A stretch of 64,000 nucleotides of DNA from Triglochin maritima (lineage: Eukaryota > Streptophyta > Magnoliopsida > Alismatales > Juncaginaceae), in assembly GCA_963682175.1 (NCBI GenBank), contig OY821771.1, positions 38,460,201-38,524,200 on the forward strand, read 5' to 3'. The translations under genes and the position numbers were made by a program. Below are positions 36,201 through 47,727 of the stretch, in pieces (the first letter of the stretch is position 1; each line of letters starts with the position of its first letter). The notes beneath the pieces are model-generated. The model was given only the letters and a program-made list of their open reading frames with translations, was not told where the DNA came from and ran no database searches.

Positions 36201-36686
36201 GGAAATCGTATAGTAGAGTTCTCCAAGGGTGGCACCGGGTTCCACCCACGCCTCGCGGCGTTTAACGTCTATTTTTATGGAACGGAAGCGGTTGAGATCG
36301 AGGACTATGAAGGTCTCGGCGTCCACGGTGCGGTAGGAGAGACCCTCGTAGTCGTGGCCCCCGCTTCGAACGCGGAGACGGAGGCCATGCTTCATACCAC
36401 AGATGACGGAGGCTTGGACGTGGGAGTGGTCTGAGGCGGCGACGATGAGGAGGGGCTTGGAGGTGGAGTTGAGGAACCTGTAGTTGTGGATTGAGGAGAG
36501 CAAGAGGGTGGTGTAGGAATCGCTGCCTTTGAAATAGATAACGTTGTTGGTGGAGGAGACATGGTGGGAGAAGCATTCGATGAAGTTGTTATGAGATGAA
36601 GTGGTGGTGGTGATGTATGTGGCGTTAGACGACCAACAAAGGCAGAGGAGGAGGAGGATGGGTGCAAGTGTACAACGTATTGCCAT
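33235..36686 (-). CDS. Berberine bridge enzyme-like FAD-linked oxidase, 533 aa, two exons
   Basis: Exon 1 is 36686-35596 and exon 2 is 33745-33235. The donor reads GACAG|GTACTGG and the acceptor GTATACAG|GACTGG; joining gives 1602 nt with one stop and an unbroken LLDRTGLFNV junction. The ATG at 36686 is chosen over the one at 36797 because a TATA box lies between them and a signal peptide (MAIRCTLAPILLLLCLCW) follows it. The FAD-binding_4 domain spans about residues 75-250, with the two covalent FAD sites His111 in RSGGHDYEG and Cys175 in GYCNSVGVGGH. The C-terminal BBE domain holds YINVRDLDMG and VDPGNYFWHEQSIP. Length is standard for the family. Such proteins are secreted or vacuolar and oxidise alkaloids, carbohydrates or monolignols; the substrate cannot be told from sequence. 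It is the only apparently intact host gene here. Confidence 0.92.
33746..35595 (-). other. Single intron of the BBE-like gene, 1850 bp
   Basis: It is bounded by GT at 35595 and AG at 33746 on the minus strand. A MULE-like element (34173-35448) makes up about 70 percent of it. Confidence 0.85.
34173..35448. mobile_element. MULE-like transposon with long terminal inverted repeats, in the intron
   Basis: The left arm (34173 to about 34470) and the reverse complement of the right arm (35448 back to about 35190) align over more than 200 bases. Shared blocks include TTTTACTATTT, CTCAAATACAC and CACTCTGTCAC. The 9-bp duplication expected of Mutator-like elements is not clean (ATTTTTTAG against ATTTTTATT). 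The middle (34480-34800) is GC-richer and exon-like, but I recognise no gene in it. Confidence 0.75.
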
Positions 36687-36750
36687 TGTGATATGACTGT
36701 TGAGTTTTGAAGGACTAATTAATTGTGAATGTAATGAATGAAGATGTGTT

Positions 36751-36760
36751 TTATTTATAA
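36751..36760 (-). promoter_or_regulatory. TATA box of the BBE-like gene
   Basis: The minus strand reads TTATAAATAA, 65-75 bases upstream of the chosen ATG, which fits a leader of roughly 35 bases. Confidence 0.65.
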
Positions 36761-37260
36761 GTGGGAGATTTAGGAATGAAAGATGTGTTTGATACATAAG
36801 GGCAGCGCGAATACAAGACTACAAGTTAGGCATGGAAATGGGTTAGAAAGATAACCTATAGAAAGATTTATGATAATAAATTGACATATTATTTCATACA
36901 TAGATGGCTAATTTTTGTCTTATGTTTTTTTTCACAGTAAATAACTAACGAGATAGAGTTATAGCTGATATCGTTAACAATAGGAAACGGAAACACATAT
37001 AGCTATGGTGATGCTGTTTGCAAATCAATATCGGGAGAGACAAGAGTGACCATTTATTTTTTAAATTTCTACGCCAATGCTCTTCATTCCCACTTCTATA
37101 TCATTAAATACCCTTCGTTTGAACATTGTTGAATTCACACCCTTGAGGCTTGATTAACATACATTAAAACAACTAATATTACTTAACATACCCCGTAATT
37201 TATATATATATATAATAATAATAATTCAAAATTATAAATTTAGGAATAAAAAAAAATCGA
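36761..37260. other. Upstream region of the BBE-like gene
   Basis: AT-rich non-coding sequence; it would include the distal promoter. No individual site can be supported. Confidence 0.4.
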
Positions 37261-37270
37261 ATTCTACTCG

Positions 37271-37328
37271 GATCGCGGTTCACACATGCGATCCGTACCT
37301 CCACGGATCGCACGTGTGAACCACGATC
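37271..37328. repeat. Near-perfect 26-bp-arm inverted repeat
   Basis: GATCGCGGTTCACAC at the left pairs with GTGTGAACCACGATC at the right. The arms are 37271-37296 and 37303-37328, with two mismatches and a 6-base loop ACCTCC. Weaker copies of the same word (CGGTTCACAC, GTGTGAACCGCC) follow up to 37490. Confidence 0.85.
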
Positions 37329-37499
37329 TGTCACTTTTGGTTTAATTAAAAAATTCCACTCGTGGGTGTGAACTTAGATCCGTCACTCTGTTTTTTGTTG
37401 TTGCACGGATCACGGTTCACACCGGCGATGCGATACTTTTTTTAAAAAAAATTACAGATCGCGAGTGTGAACCGCCATCCGTGACTTTTTTATTTACTT

Positions 37500-38165
37500 T
37501 CATTTTTTTGATTTCTGTTTTTCTTCTTTTCGAAATTATTTTTAATTTTTTTCAAAATATGATTTCTAATTGTTATTATTTTCTATATTTTTATTTTTTT
37601 CCAGAATCGACATCCAAATTACGTGAATAACTGAGCGTGTTCAAAAGTTAGGTTATTTTATACAATAAAAAAAAAATTATGTTATCCAGAATAATAAATT
37701 ATTACAACTAAATATTAAACAAAATAGTAAAACTAATTAATACAAAAAAATTGGTGACGATGACAAAAATCCGAAAGGTGTACATTCATTACAAATATTT
37801 TTTGAGGTCGATGCAGCAAAAAGTTAAAAACAAAAATTAAAAAAATTAAAAAATAATAATTAGAAAACATATTTTAAAAAATATATATTAAAAAATAGAT
37901 AAAAATGATTTAAAAAAATCAAAACATAAAACAATAAAACTAAAATCACTAAACCTAAACAATTATTTTTTTTAAATTATTTTTGCACCTTTTATTTTCT
38001 TTTATTGTTTTTGATTTCTGTTTTTGATTTTTTTAAAATCATTTTTAATCTGTTTTTTAATATATATTTTTTCAAAATATGTTTTCTAAGTGTTATTGTT
38101 TTTTAAATTTTTTTAAATCATTTTTATCTATTTTTTGAGGTCGATGCAGCAAAAATTAAAATTAA
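37500..38165. repeat. AT-rich stretch with direct and inverted repeats
   Basis: GAGGTCGATGCAGCAAAAA occurs at about 37805 and again at about 38139. Blocks such as AAAACATATTTT near 37865 recur inverted near 38080. It probably belongs to an unidentified element; no coding frame. Confidence 0.6.
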
Positions 38166-39174
38166 AATTAATTTTTTTTCCAATAGATTAAAAATTCCAA
38201 TAGAACTTGCCAACCAGCATCTTGATAAACTTCATACATAGACTCTAGGGAACCAATAGAAGTCTCATACGAAATTCCATATCAATTCGACTTGAATAAG
38301 CGACCCAAATCCATAGGATAAATCAAGTTGTATAAAACTATCTGCACACAAACGGTCGACTGACGGAGTGTATGTTTGATCGGTTGGCAAGTTCATTTTA
38401 TTCTTGGTTCGGTCGACTGGTAATTGACTTTTGTTCGACCGTTCTCTGTTGTACCTATTTTATCTGCCAATTTTTTTGTCGTATTATACAACGGTTGAAT
38501 ATGTATAAATCCTACCTAATCACCACTTTGTCTTAGCGTATCGGTAGAACAATTTGACCTTAGCGGTTGTTCGGTGAGTCACTCTTAGAACCAGGAAATT
38601 CTCTGTTAGTTTTGGTCGACCGTCTCTCTTTAATCGTTGGACCGTTTAACATATATTTTCTCTAGACTCACTTAAAACCCTTATATCGATCGACCACCCC
38701 TGACCTGGTCCGACTGATAACTTAAGTTACTAGCCTTTTGGTTAGAGTGTATTTTAAGTTGGTTTGAACGTTTCCTTATTTTTATGGAAACGGTTGACTG
38801 TTTATCCCTTGTCGGTCGACCAATGTTAGATAGATTTGCTGAACTTTTGTTTCTGATTCGTGCATCTTACACACAACTTTACCAAATCTTTCCCAACAGC
38901 TATATGAGCTTTAGAGCCTAAAAATAGAGCTTAGAACTAACCTCAAAGGTTACCAATCCAAACCAATCCTCACCCATCCTATCTCTAAGCTCTCAATCTC
39001 TTACAAAGCTCTTTTGTACTTCAAATTCCACTTGAACCAATCATAGTCTCATCAATTGTTCAAGTGCTCAAGCTAGAGTTACACTAATTATACTCAGTTG
39101 TTGTACAAGGCTTCCAGAGTGAAGCATCCCTCTCGGGTTGTGAGAGAAGAAACCAAGCTCAGCGAGGGTGTTTG

Positions 39175-39204
39175 TGTAATATCCTAATCTAAAGCATTGG
39201 TTGA

Positions 39205-39242
<38 letters not shown>

Positions 39243-42200
39243 GATGTGGACTTACATGGAATATAGGAATGTTTTGGACTAAATCTAAGTGAGAAATTTG
39301 AGGACTTGGCTGCTTTTTTCCCAAACAAATATCTCCCCACTAGTAGACGGTAGAGGGTTTGTTTTGGGTTCTTGGGAGAGAGGGGGAAGTAGAGGTGGAG
39401 GAGGATGGCGTGGGAGACCACGTCAGCATTGGCGGTCCGATTCTCACCTTTTACCCTCTTCTTCGGCGTCTGCTGCAACCACTTTCTCCTCTTCAGCAAT
39501 GGACTGCAATCACACCTTTGAAGCCTATCAAACTCGATGAGACTCTTCCAAGGCGGAAGAACTAGAGCTCTCCGGGTGTTGTTGCCATCAAAGATGTGTG
39601 GTGGTTCAAAAAGGGGCTCGATCGGTTAGAGGGACTCGCAAACGTAGGTACGTCCTTGCATCTACTTAACCAAACTTTTAGTAGTCATCTTAATCTTTGA
39701 TAAAATCCTTGTATTAATGTTTAATGGTTTGTTTTGCACTTAAAATGTGTTTAAACCCATTGAACATAATGGAGACCATACCATTCCTTTTGGGATGTCT
39801 TGGTTCATGTTTTCAAGTGGGTAATTTTATGCCCACAAGGTGTATGATGAAATGCTAGGTTGAGTCTCTTGTTGTTTTATGGGATGTGTCTATGCATTGG
39901 TTTGCTTTATCATTTGAAGTTCTAAATAAGATTTCCTATGATCATCACATTGTATTTGTGAATATTACGGTGCAACCTAGGAGAAAACGTGCAACCATAG
40001 GGTGTTAAATACTTATTCTTTCATATGGTAGTGAAGCATTCGAAATGTCAATACTATTGGTTTTCATGATATTCGAATAAAAGGGTAGAATGATTGAATT
40101 GCCAAATCAACCTAATGACTTTGTTATGGTTCGAGATAAGAGTCTACCTTACATGACCTTTGCCTTGGATAATGAGAATGTTTTGGGGCAAGTGATCATA
40201 AGTTTGGGTAGAACGGAGACAAGCATATAGGAAGTGTAACCATCACTCTTTCAATTATAAGATGCATGTTAGTGTCTAAGATTGAGAAGATACGTTAGTA
40301 ACCAATAACTATCTCATGATTATGCAAATTCCTTATTATTCATGTTTTGAAGTCAATTATGTGGGTTACTAAGATAATGTATGTCTTAATGGTATAATTG
40401 GTTACATCGATTTTGTCAGATTTAATTGCCTTGACTGGTAGGATGACCGGAAGGAATGTACATGATTGTAGTTGCATCTTGAGTGGCATTGTGCATACAA
40501 ATTAAATGATGGAATTTCGTGTCAATATTCATGACTCCATACTCAATTGTGGGCAATATAATTGCAATGATTATCAATTATTTTTAAGCATTTCTATGAA
40601 CTTTGGATTTACCAAAGTTGTTGTGGTCCTTATGTACTAAGCAAGATGATTGATATATGTTGTAACCTTATAATGACTTCATAGGGTTTTATTGTTGGTA
40701 TTGTGACTCTTAGTGAACTAGAATAATAAATTGGCGATTGAATGCTTGGATTGTGTATTCAATGCATGGTCATCAATAAGTAAGTGTCTAAGTCTTAAAA
40801 ACCCAATAGTGTAGGTGACCAATCGATAACAACAATGCATTGTTTTATCATTAATAATTTGATTAACCATAGCTCTTAATGACGTTTGAGTTAGTTTTCT
40901 ATTTAATCATTTCTCACTCCTTGCAACTAATCTTGGGTGGTATTGTGCATGTAGCCAAACCTATGGTTTGTCATGTTTAAGTGATATTGAAGCTTTGAAC
41001 TCAACATATTGTTTTACACTCGATGTTGTACTTTCATAAATTTAAGGTAGTGAGATACAATGATTTTGGCTAGATCACATATTCATGTTCGACCTTTGTG
41101 CTTATTTTATATTCGATATTTTCGAACAAAGGGTTACATGATATGATTTAAATTGTATTTTGTCAAGTATTGTATTGGTTTACATAGGTTATGTTAACCT
41201 TAATGTTGTTTTACAATCTTCATAGAGATAGAAATGGTAGTAGTCATGATAAATGTGTTGACTCATTGTCTTGCATAACCGAATGGATGGTGGATTCAGA
41301 TAGTATTCCAAGATAAGGGATGAATGCGCACCTAAGAAATAGGTCTTGTTGGGTGTCCACCGGTTTGTTGCCGTGGTGTAAAATAATTGGAATCATAGTG
41401 CATATATGTCTTTACTGTATTGAAGTTAAATGATCTTCAAGAGGAATGTATTAGTTCTAGATTGTCTTTTTATCAGTTTGGATTTCCCATAAATTATGGT
41501 TATATTAGGTTAACTATGAAAATATCTTTTGGATGAGAACTAAAGGAGTATAATTGCTCATGTGTTGGTACTTGCATTGTTTAACCTCATTATTAGTTTA
41601 TGTCTTAGTCGATGGTTATTATTAATGTCTTTAGCATTTTGTTAAATGCATGTTTAATTGATGAATGTTATCTTTGCAAGTTGACTACATGACTTAGTAG
41701 TGTTTTAGAGTGCATGATCGTCTTATTTGAGTGCTACTTGGTCTATATTTTCATGCAATTGCCTCATGTCTTATATGATTGTTTCCGAAAGAAAGTGTAT
41801 CGAATCGATTTTAAATAGTATCTGGTGGTCATCACTCGATCTAATGTAAATTTACCCTTTACAGGGAATGGATAATAATGATAAAGATTGATACCCAACT
41901 GGATATTGTGATTTTTAATTGTCGAGTTTGGCTAATGATAAATTGTATTTTTGGTCCCAAGTTCTTGCAGAAGTCTTGGGCAATCACATATGGATCTTTA
42001 TTGCATATGATTGTGTTTTAATGACATTGATTTAATGTGATTTGAATCTATTAGCTAATGCATGCTAGCATCTTTGTTGCTTGTTGAAAATAGTGAGTTC
42101 TAGTTAAATCATTGTTCATGTTGGACAATGAATATTGAAATTTATATCATTGGTCTTGTTGCTCATAGTTTATGAGTAAATTATGATTTAATTATTACCA

Positions 42201-43454
42201 AAGTCATTTGAACTAACCTATGAGTTAGTGATTATTGATAGACCCAATTGTGAGTTATTCTGATGGAATAACAAGGGTGGTGAATTACACACTACTGTTT
42301 TAACACTGAAAAATAAATTGTGGGTTTGGCACTATTGGCTCTTTAAGAGCATACTGAACTCTTCGGAGTATTGAGCCCGACGGGACAATTGGCGGCTGTA
42401 GGACTGCAAATATAGATCTATTATCTATCGTATTAACACAAGTTGGTGTATGGGACCCACAATGAACTGAACTGGATAAATATCGAAACTAAAAGTGTTT
42501 TGAAATGGTTATGATTACAAAATGGGTGTGGGGACGGGTCATACACTAACTGGAAGACCGCACGTGCCAGTGGTGGGTTTCCTTAGGAATCCCTGATACA
42601 TGTATGTATCATTAATGAAATGATTGACTGCATTGAAATGGGAACTAAGACACATGCTTGTTATTTAGTTCATATTGCTTATTGATTTTTATTTTTTTGA
42701 AATGGGAAATATGATGCAAGAATATGCTTTAGTTCATTATGTTTTGTCTATTTAAGATCATATATATGTGTGAACTATGATTCACTTTTAAATTCGAGTT
42801 CTTTAAATTGTGGCACTTGATCGTATTGGAAATGACTATTGTGGAGCATTTATGCTCAAGTTCAATGTATCGTTAGACTTACACTTGCAGGAAAATATGA
42901 ACTAGAAATGTTATATGGTTTTGTCTTTGTTGAACATGTTATTTCAATTTGAACAATTAATGTATTGATTTAAGTGTATCAGCTTTGAGCTATATTGCTA
43001 TGGTCGTTCTCATTATTGTAAGTTGGATTGCATTTATTGATTGAGTTTGACTAGTAAATTGCTTGTTTAAGTTTGATCCATTGACATACGAGTTTTCCCA
43101 AACTCATAATGTGGTGAATTTATATTTTGCAGGTAACTATCTTGAAGTGGCGGTACATGCATGACATTCATGACATATAGTTGCATAGGTGGTGTTTAGT
43201 TTGTTTTATGTCTCTATGCACCTAGAATTTGATTGGCAATTATTATTGATTCTTTTAATACCTCTTTAATGTATTCATTCTCGGATTTGTACGTCGTGTA
43301 CATGTATTATTCTTGAATCCTGAAACACGTATATGTATATTTGAACTAATGAAGCTCGTATTATCTTTTATTGACTTCTATTGTCTTCCAGTAATTATCT
43401 CCTTCAACTTTTTATTTTGTTTTCCGCTTTGACCGTACGGAAGGGGATGTTATA
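39175..43454. mobile_element. Giant solo LTR, 4280 bp (Ty3/gypsy type)
   Basis: It starts TGTAATATCC and ends GGGGATGTTATA, inverted to each other as in gypsy LTRs. It is flanked by GTTTG (39170-39174) and GTTCG (43455-43459), a 5-bp duplication with one transition. Removing it restores the GAGGGTGTTCGCGAG continuity of the surrounding LTR. It contains no gene and a (TA)n run at its start. The length suits LTRs of the Tekay or similar lineages, but the lineage is inference. Confidence 0.78.
39207..39238. repeat. (TA)n microsatellite
   Basis: About 16 uninterrupted AT dinucleotides near the left end of the giant LTR. Confidence 0.95.
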
Positions 43455-43801
43455 GTTCGCGAGTTTGCTTTGTAAAGGTTTGGTCTCGGCCCGGAACAAA
43501 GATCGGATTAGTGAAGACGTAGGCGAAGCTCGTGGGATCGAGCAAAACTTGCAAGAGAGGACTAAGACCCGGGTTGTGGGTGTCGAACCTCTGTAAAAAT
43601 TGCCATGTCTTCTGTGTTTTGCCTTACACTACTTGACTTGTTTTAATTGTTATTTTTGTTGCATCATTAACACTTGAGTAAGGAGTGATTAGATTAATTA
43701 GGCCATATCGATCCAACAAACACCCAGTCTACAATCTATAAAAACCCGTACTCCAAACAACACTGAGTACCATTTTTTTTTGGTTCAACAGGAATTAATA
43801 C

Positions 43802-44543
43802 TGTAATATCTTGATTTTTAAGTTGAGGTAATAATCAAATATCTTAATGGACTAATTAAGATTATTGGATGATTGTGTGGTTTTAGGAGAAGATGGAATT
43901 TTGAGAAGAATATAGAGAAGAAAAAGATGGAGATTTTGAGGCAAGTATTGATTCGTTATTATTCAGTTTCATATCATGTTTGTCTCTCTTGATATTCGTA
44001 GTTGCATGCATGTTGAGCATTAATATTGATTTTATGGATATGTATATGATTGCATGGTGGTGTTTCGGTCGACATGTCCTATAGCTGTGTGTATGTTTCT
44101 GGTAGAGCAACTTAGGAAAGAGCTGCCTAGCGGACAGCGTGGAGCCACCCGAGAGAGGAAAGGGCTGCCTGTCGTTAGTGTGGAGCTACCAGGTGTGCGT
44201 CTGACAGATTGATAGATTTCAGAAGCACAGGATGTGGTCGAATCTGAATGGGGGTTTCAGATTGTTATGAATGCATTTTATTTGTGATGCATGTCTCTTG
44301 ATTGTGCTCATTGACTGAATGTCATATTCTGTATTATTTTCCACATGATTATGATTCTGATTGATTGACGGTTGGAACTTGCGGGTTGTCGAGCTCACAA
44401 TTTGTTAATTATATTTTTCAGATTAATTATGGGCCTATCAGATGGATTTAAATATCAGAGTGCGCAGCGGTCAGGTTCATGGATCATATCTTAACGCACC
44501 GGGTTCGGGCGAGTGAGCAGTTGTCCGGGCTCGGGGCGTTACA
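43802..44543 (+). repeat. 5' LTR of the miniature Ty3 element
   Basis: Direct repeat of 44830-45529; holds two copies of a GGAAAGAGCTGCC-type subrepeat near 44113-44175. Confidence 0.92.
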
Positions 44544-44546
44544 AAA

Positions 44547-44558
44547 TGGTATCAGAGC
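44547..44558 (+). other. Primer-binding site of the miniature Ty3 element
   Basis: TGGTATCAGAGC, complementary to initiator Met tRNA, three bases after the LTR. Confidence 0.95.
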
Positions 44559-44829
44559 AATACGATCCTCGGAATTAGTCGGGATTTGGATTTGAAATAA
44601 AAATTTGATTGGATTGGAATTTAAGAAATTGGATTTAGAAGAATTGACTATTGATTCAAATGTGAATTTTGATTTAGTTGGATTGATTATCTAAATTATG
44701 AGCGATAAGTGGTGTTGGGTTTTTAGATTTGATAAATAATGAGTTGAAAATTTTGTATTGATTTTGTTCGGATTGAGACAGTATTGAGATCAAATTTCGA
44801 GGACGAAATTTCTTTTTAGGAGGGTAGAA

Positions 44830-45529
44830 TGTAATATCCTGATTTTTAAGTTGAGGTAATAATCAAATATCTTAATGGACTAATTAAGATTATTGGATGA
44901 TTGTGTGGTTTTAGGAGAAGATGAAATTTTGAGAAGAATATAGAGAAGAAAAAGATGGAGATTTTGAGGCAAGTACTGATTCGTTATTATTCAGTTTCAT
45001 ATCATGCCTGTCTCTCTTGATATTCGTAGTTGCATGCATGTTGAGCATTAATATTGATTTTATGGATATGCATATGATTGCATGGTGGTGTTTCGGTCGA
45101 CATGTCCTGTGGCTGTGTGTATGTTTCTGGTAGAGCAACTTAGGAAAGAGCTGTCTGTCGTTAGTGTGGAGCTACCAGGTGTGCGTCTGACAGATTGATA
45201 GATTTCAGAAGCACAGGATGTGGTCGAATCTTAATGGGGGTTTCAGATTGTTATGCATGCATTTTATTTGTGATGCATGTCTCTTGATTGTGCTCATTGA
45301 CTGAATGTCATATTCTGTATTATTTTCCACATGATTATGATTATGATTGATTGACGGTTGGAACTTGCGGGCTGTCGAGCTCACAATTTGTTAATTATAT
45401 TTTTCAGATTAATTATGGGCCTATCAGATGGATTTAAATATCAGAGTGCGCAGCGGCCAGGTTCGTGGATCGTATCTTAATGCACCGGGTTCGGGCGGGT
45501 GAGTAGTTGTCCGGGCTCGGGGCGTTACA
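44830..45529 (+). repeat. 3' LTR of the miniature Ty3 element
   Basis: Preceded by the purine-rich TTTTTAGGAGGGTAGAA; ends at the second AATAC duplication. Confidence 0.92.
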
Positions 45530-45534
45530 AATAC

Positions 45535-46219
45535 AAACATTAAATAATACAGAATAATAAAAACTATAATATGAAAATACTTAACATATAACACCAAAAT
45601 ACCTATACTACAATAAAAAATACCCATAATGAAAACACCAACAAGGAACAAAAAAGCATGTCATCCTCCTACTCCATCATTCTCGACTTCTTCATCTCTC
45701 TAACCATCTCTCAATCCCAACCACCACTCACCCCACCATCAACACATTCTCTCCCATTGGAGGAATGCTTTTTTAGGAAAAATGGAGTTTTGGTAGAAAA
45801 TGGAAATAGAAAATCAACTTTGGAATTTTGTTGGGTTACTTTTGTTTAGTGATCTTGGTATCCTTCATCATGTTTTGCGTAAATTAAGAAGTATTTTTGG
45901 TTAGGATTAGAATCAACGTCGATGGTTCATCGTTTCAACCTGATTAATGGAATCTAGTTTCCTTTTAATCAAATTTATGTTGTTTCTGTTGCTTGTAGAT
46001 ATTACTAGTATCCCATAAAAATAAAATATATAATTTTCTAGTCAACATATATGAAACCTATTGATTTAACACATAAAAGACTAACATAATATAGATAGTA
46101 CAATCAAGTTTAAGAAAGATAACCTCACTACATATAAAAAAATCAACCAAGCAAGATTGCAATTGCAAAAGCATAATGTATTAATTTGTGATAAAAGATT
46201 GAGCTTAAATTAATTTATA
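45535..46219. other. Intergenic stretch without recognised features
   Basis: AT-rich, with a CT-rich patch at 45660-45760. A 63-codon open frame starts at 45658 but shows no domain or coding signature. Confidence 0.4.
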
Positions 46220-46797
46220 CTATGCATATTGATAATAGAGCATTATATACATGCATAGTTCATATATATGAAGGGGGAGAAATCATATAGAAATGTGAGA
46301 ATTAAATTTAATCTCAAGCATTAAGACATATGTTTGTCATCATAAAAAATGGGAAGATTGTTGACTTTTAGGCCTTAATACATGTTAATTTTAATGATTT
46401 ATCAAACTAATCTTAATCAATCAACCTAATCAATCAAAGTAGACAAACATGATTCCATGCATTGCATATATACTTATGTGTGTAAATCATCTTAATACGT
46501 TGATTAAGATTATCAAGAGAAGAAGCATTGTAACAAAAACTCAAGATTGTAATAAAACTTTGGACAAAGACTTGTATTTTTTTCAAGTATTGAGTCGATA
46601 GGATTAAGTGTAAACTTGAGTGGGGGCAGAGGATCGAATGGGGTTGGAAAGAGAGGACTATATCACGGTGACTGTGATCGAACCTCTATAACAATCCGGT
46701 GTCAATTTTATGGCTTGCTTGTTGTATCCCTACTTAGTTTTACTTCCGCATTTAGTAGAATATTTAGTTTGTGATTAAAGGGTCATCGTTCCTAACA
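46220..46797 (+). mobile_element. 3' end of a copia-like element related to the gag-only family
   Basis: 46220-46358 aligns with the interior next to the 3' LTR of the gag-only element (CATTAAGACATATG, GTCATCATAAAAAATGGG). The sequence AAAAAATGGGAAGAT forms the purine tract, and a 439-bp LTR follows from TGTTGACTTTTAGGCC to CGTTCCTAACA (46359-46797). The rest of the element is missing. Confidence 0.75.
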
Positions 46798-47727
46798 ATT
46801 TTATTAGTTATTTCTTTATTGTTGAGATGATCAAATTTGAGTTGCATCTTTACATTTTCATATATTTTAGAGCCTAAATTACTATTTCCCAGTATCATTC
46901 AACTCATCATCAAAATCTTCAAGCAAATTGCCAATATCTTTTCCAAGCTTGAAAATTAGTAATATGTTTTCTACGAATAAAATAATGTAATGTTAAACAT
47001 GCCACATGTTCCATATTCTTGCTTTTGGTTCATAATTTTGTTATATATTATTTTGAATATAAAAACTAATCATGCAATTTATTTATTTTAATTTTAAAAG
47101 TAGTGTTAATGTTTGTATTATTACCGGTTTATGAAATATATAATTATTGTTATTTAATATATGTATACATGTTAAGTTTAAGATAAATTATCATGAGTTA
47201 CTTCTCGTACATAATATTTTTTGTCAATTTTTTATTCATTATTATTGTTTAATAATAATCACGTATTTTGTATTTTTATTTTTCAAAAGTAGTGTTTATA
47301 TTTTTGTTATTAAAAGTATTATGTAGTTTATACTATTCTTAAGATATTTAACATGTTTATATGTGATTCTTAACTTTCATGCGGTTTTCGTTGGTTACCT
47401 AAAGTAGGAGATGAAAAACCGAGGGAGAATTTTCTTATACATTCAAGATTATATAGGAAAACAAAGGGATTTTTTCTTTTCTTTTCCAAAACTGAAACAA
47501 ACGCCTCGAAAGATTTCGGCGCACAAATCCCCATACGAATATTTGAGCAAGTTCAGGGTAGGTTAGTGTTTGAGTCACCAACTAACCTTAGCAAGCATAT
47601 ATGTATATCTAGGGGCCGTGTCAGGATTTCAAGTAAGAAGGACACAATTTGTATGACTTGCTGAAAAAGTTTTAAGGGTTTCAAAAATCCAATATGGGTA
47701 TACTTAATTAGTTAAAATCCAATATGG
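46798..47727. other. AT-rich intergenic stretch
   Basis: No gene, RNA or element ends recognised. Confidence 0.45.

Larger units (their letters stand above)
38340..43718 (+). mobile_element. Copia-like LTR related to the gag-only family, split by a solo LTR
   Basis: The pieces 38340-39174 and 43455-43718 together align with the transcribed half of the LTR at 3165-4661 in reverse complement. Shared parts include GGTCGAC motifs, CAAGCTCAGCGAGGG, TTCGCGAGTTTG and GACTAAGACCCGGGT. The right end is ATCCAACA at 43718. No primer-binding site follows, so it is solo or truncated. The left boundary is not resolved. Confidence 0.75.
43802..45529 (+). mobile_element. Miniature Ty3/gypsy LTR retrotransposon, 1728 bp
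   Basis: LTR 1 is 43802-44543 (742 bp) and LTR 2 is 44830-45529 (700 bp), both TGTAATATC...GCGTTACA. The TSD AATAC is at 43797-43801 and 45530-45534. TGGTATCAGAGC at 44547-44558 is a perfect primer-binding site. The 286-bp interior ends with TTTCGAGGACGAAATTTC and a purine tract, the C-terminal end typical of Tekay/Del polyproteins. So this is an extreme deletion derivative that kept only the signals needed in cis. LTR 2 lacks 42 bases that LTR 1 has, within a GGAAAGRGCTGCC duplication. Confidence 0.92.

Noticed and set aside
36138..36667. Several long frames overlapping the BBE-like exon 1
   Set aside because: They are antisense or out-of-frame reads of a GC-richer exon.
36687..36797. Upstream in-frame ATG that would extend the BBE-like protein by 37 residues
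   Set aside because: A TATA box lies inside this stretch and the signal peptide begins at the later ATG.
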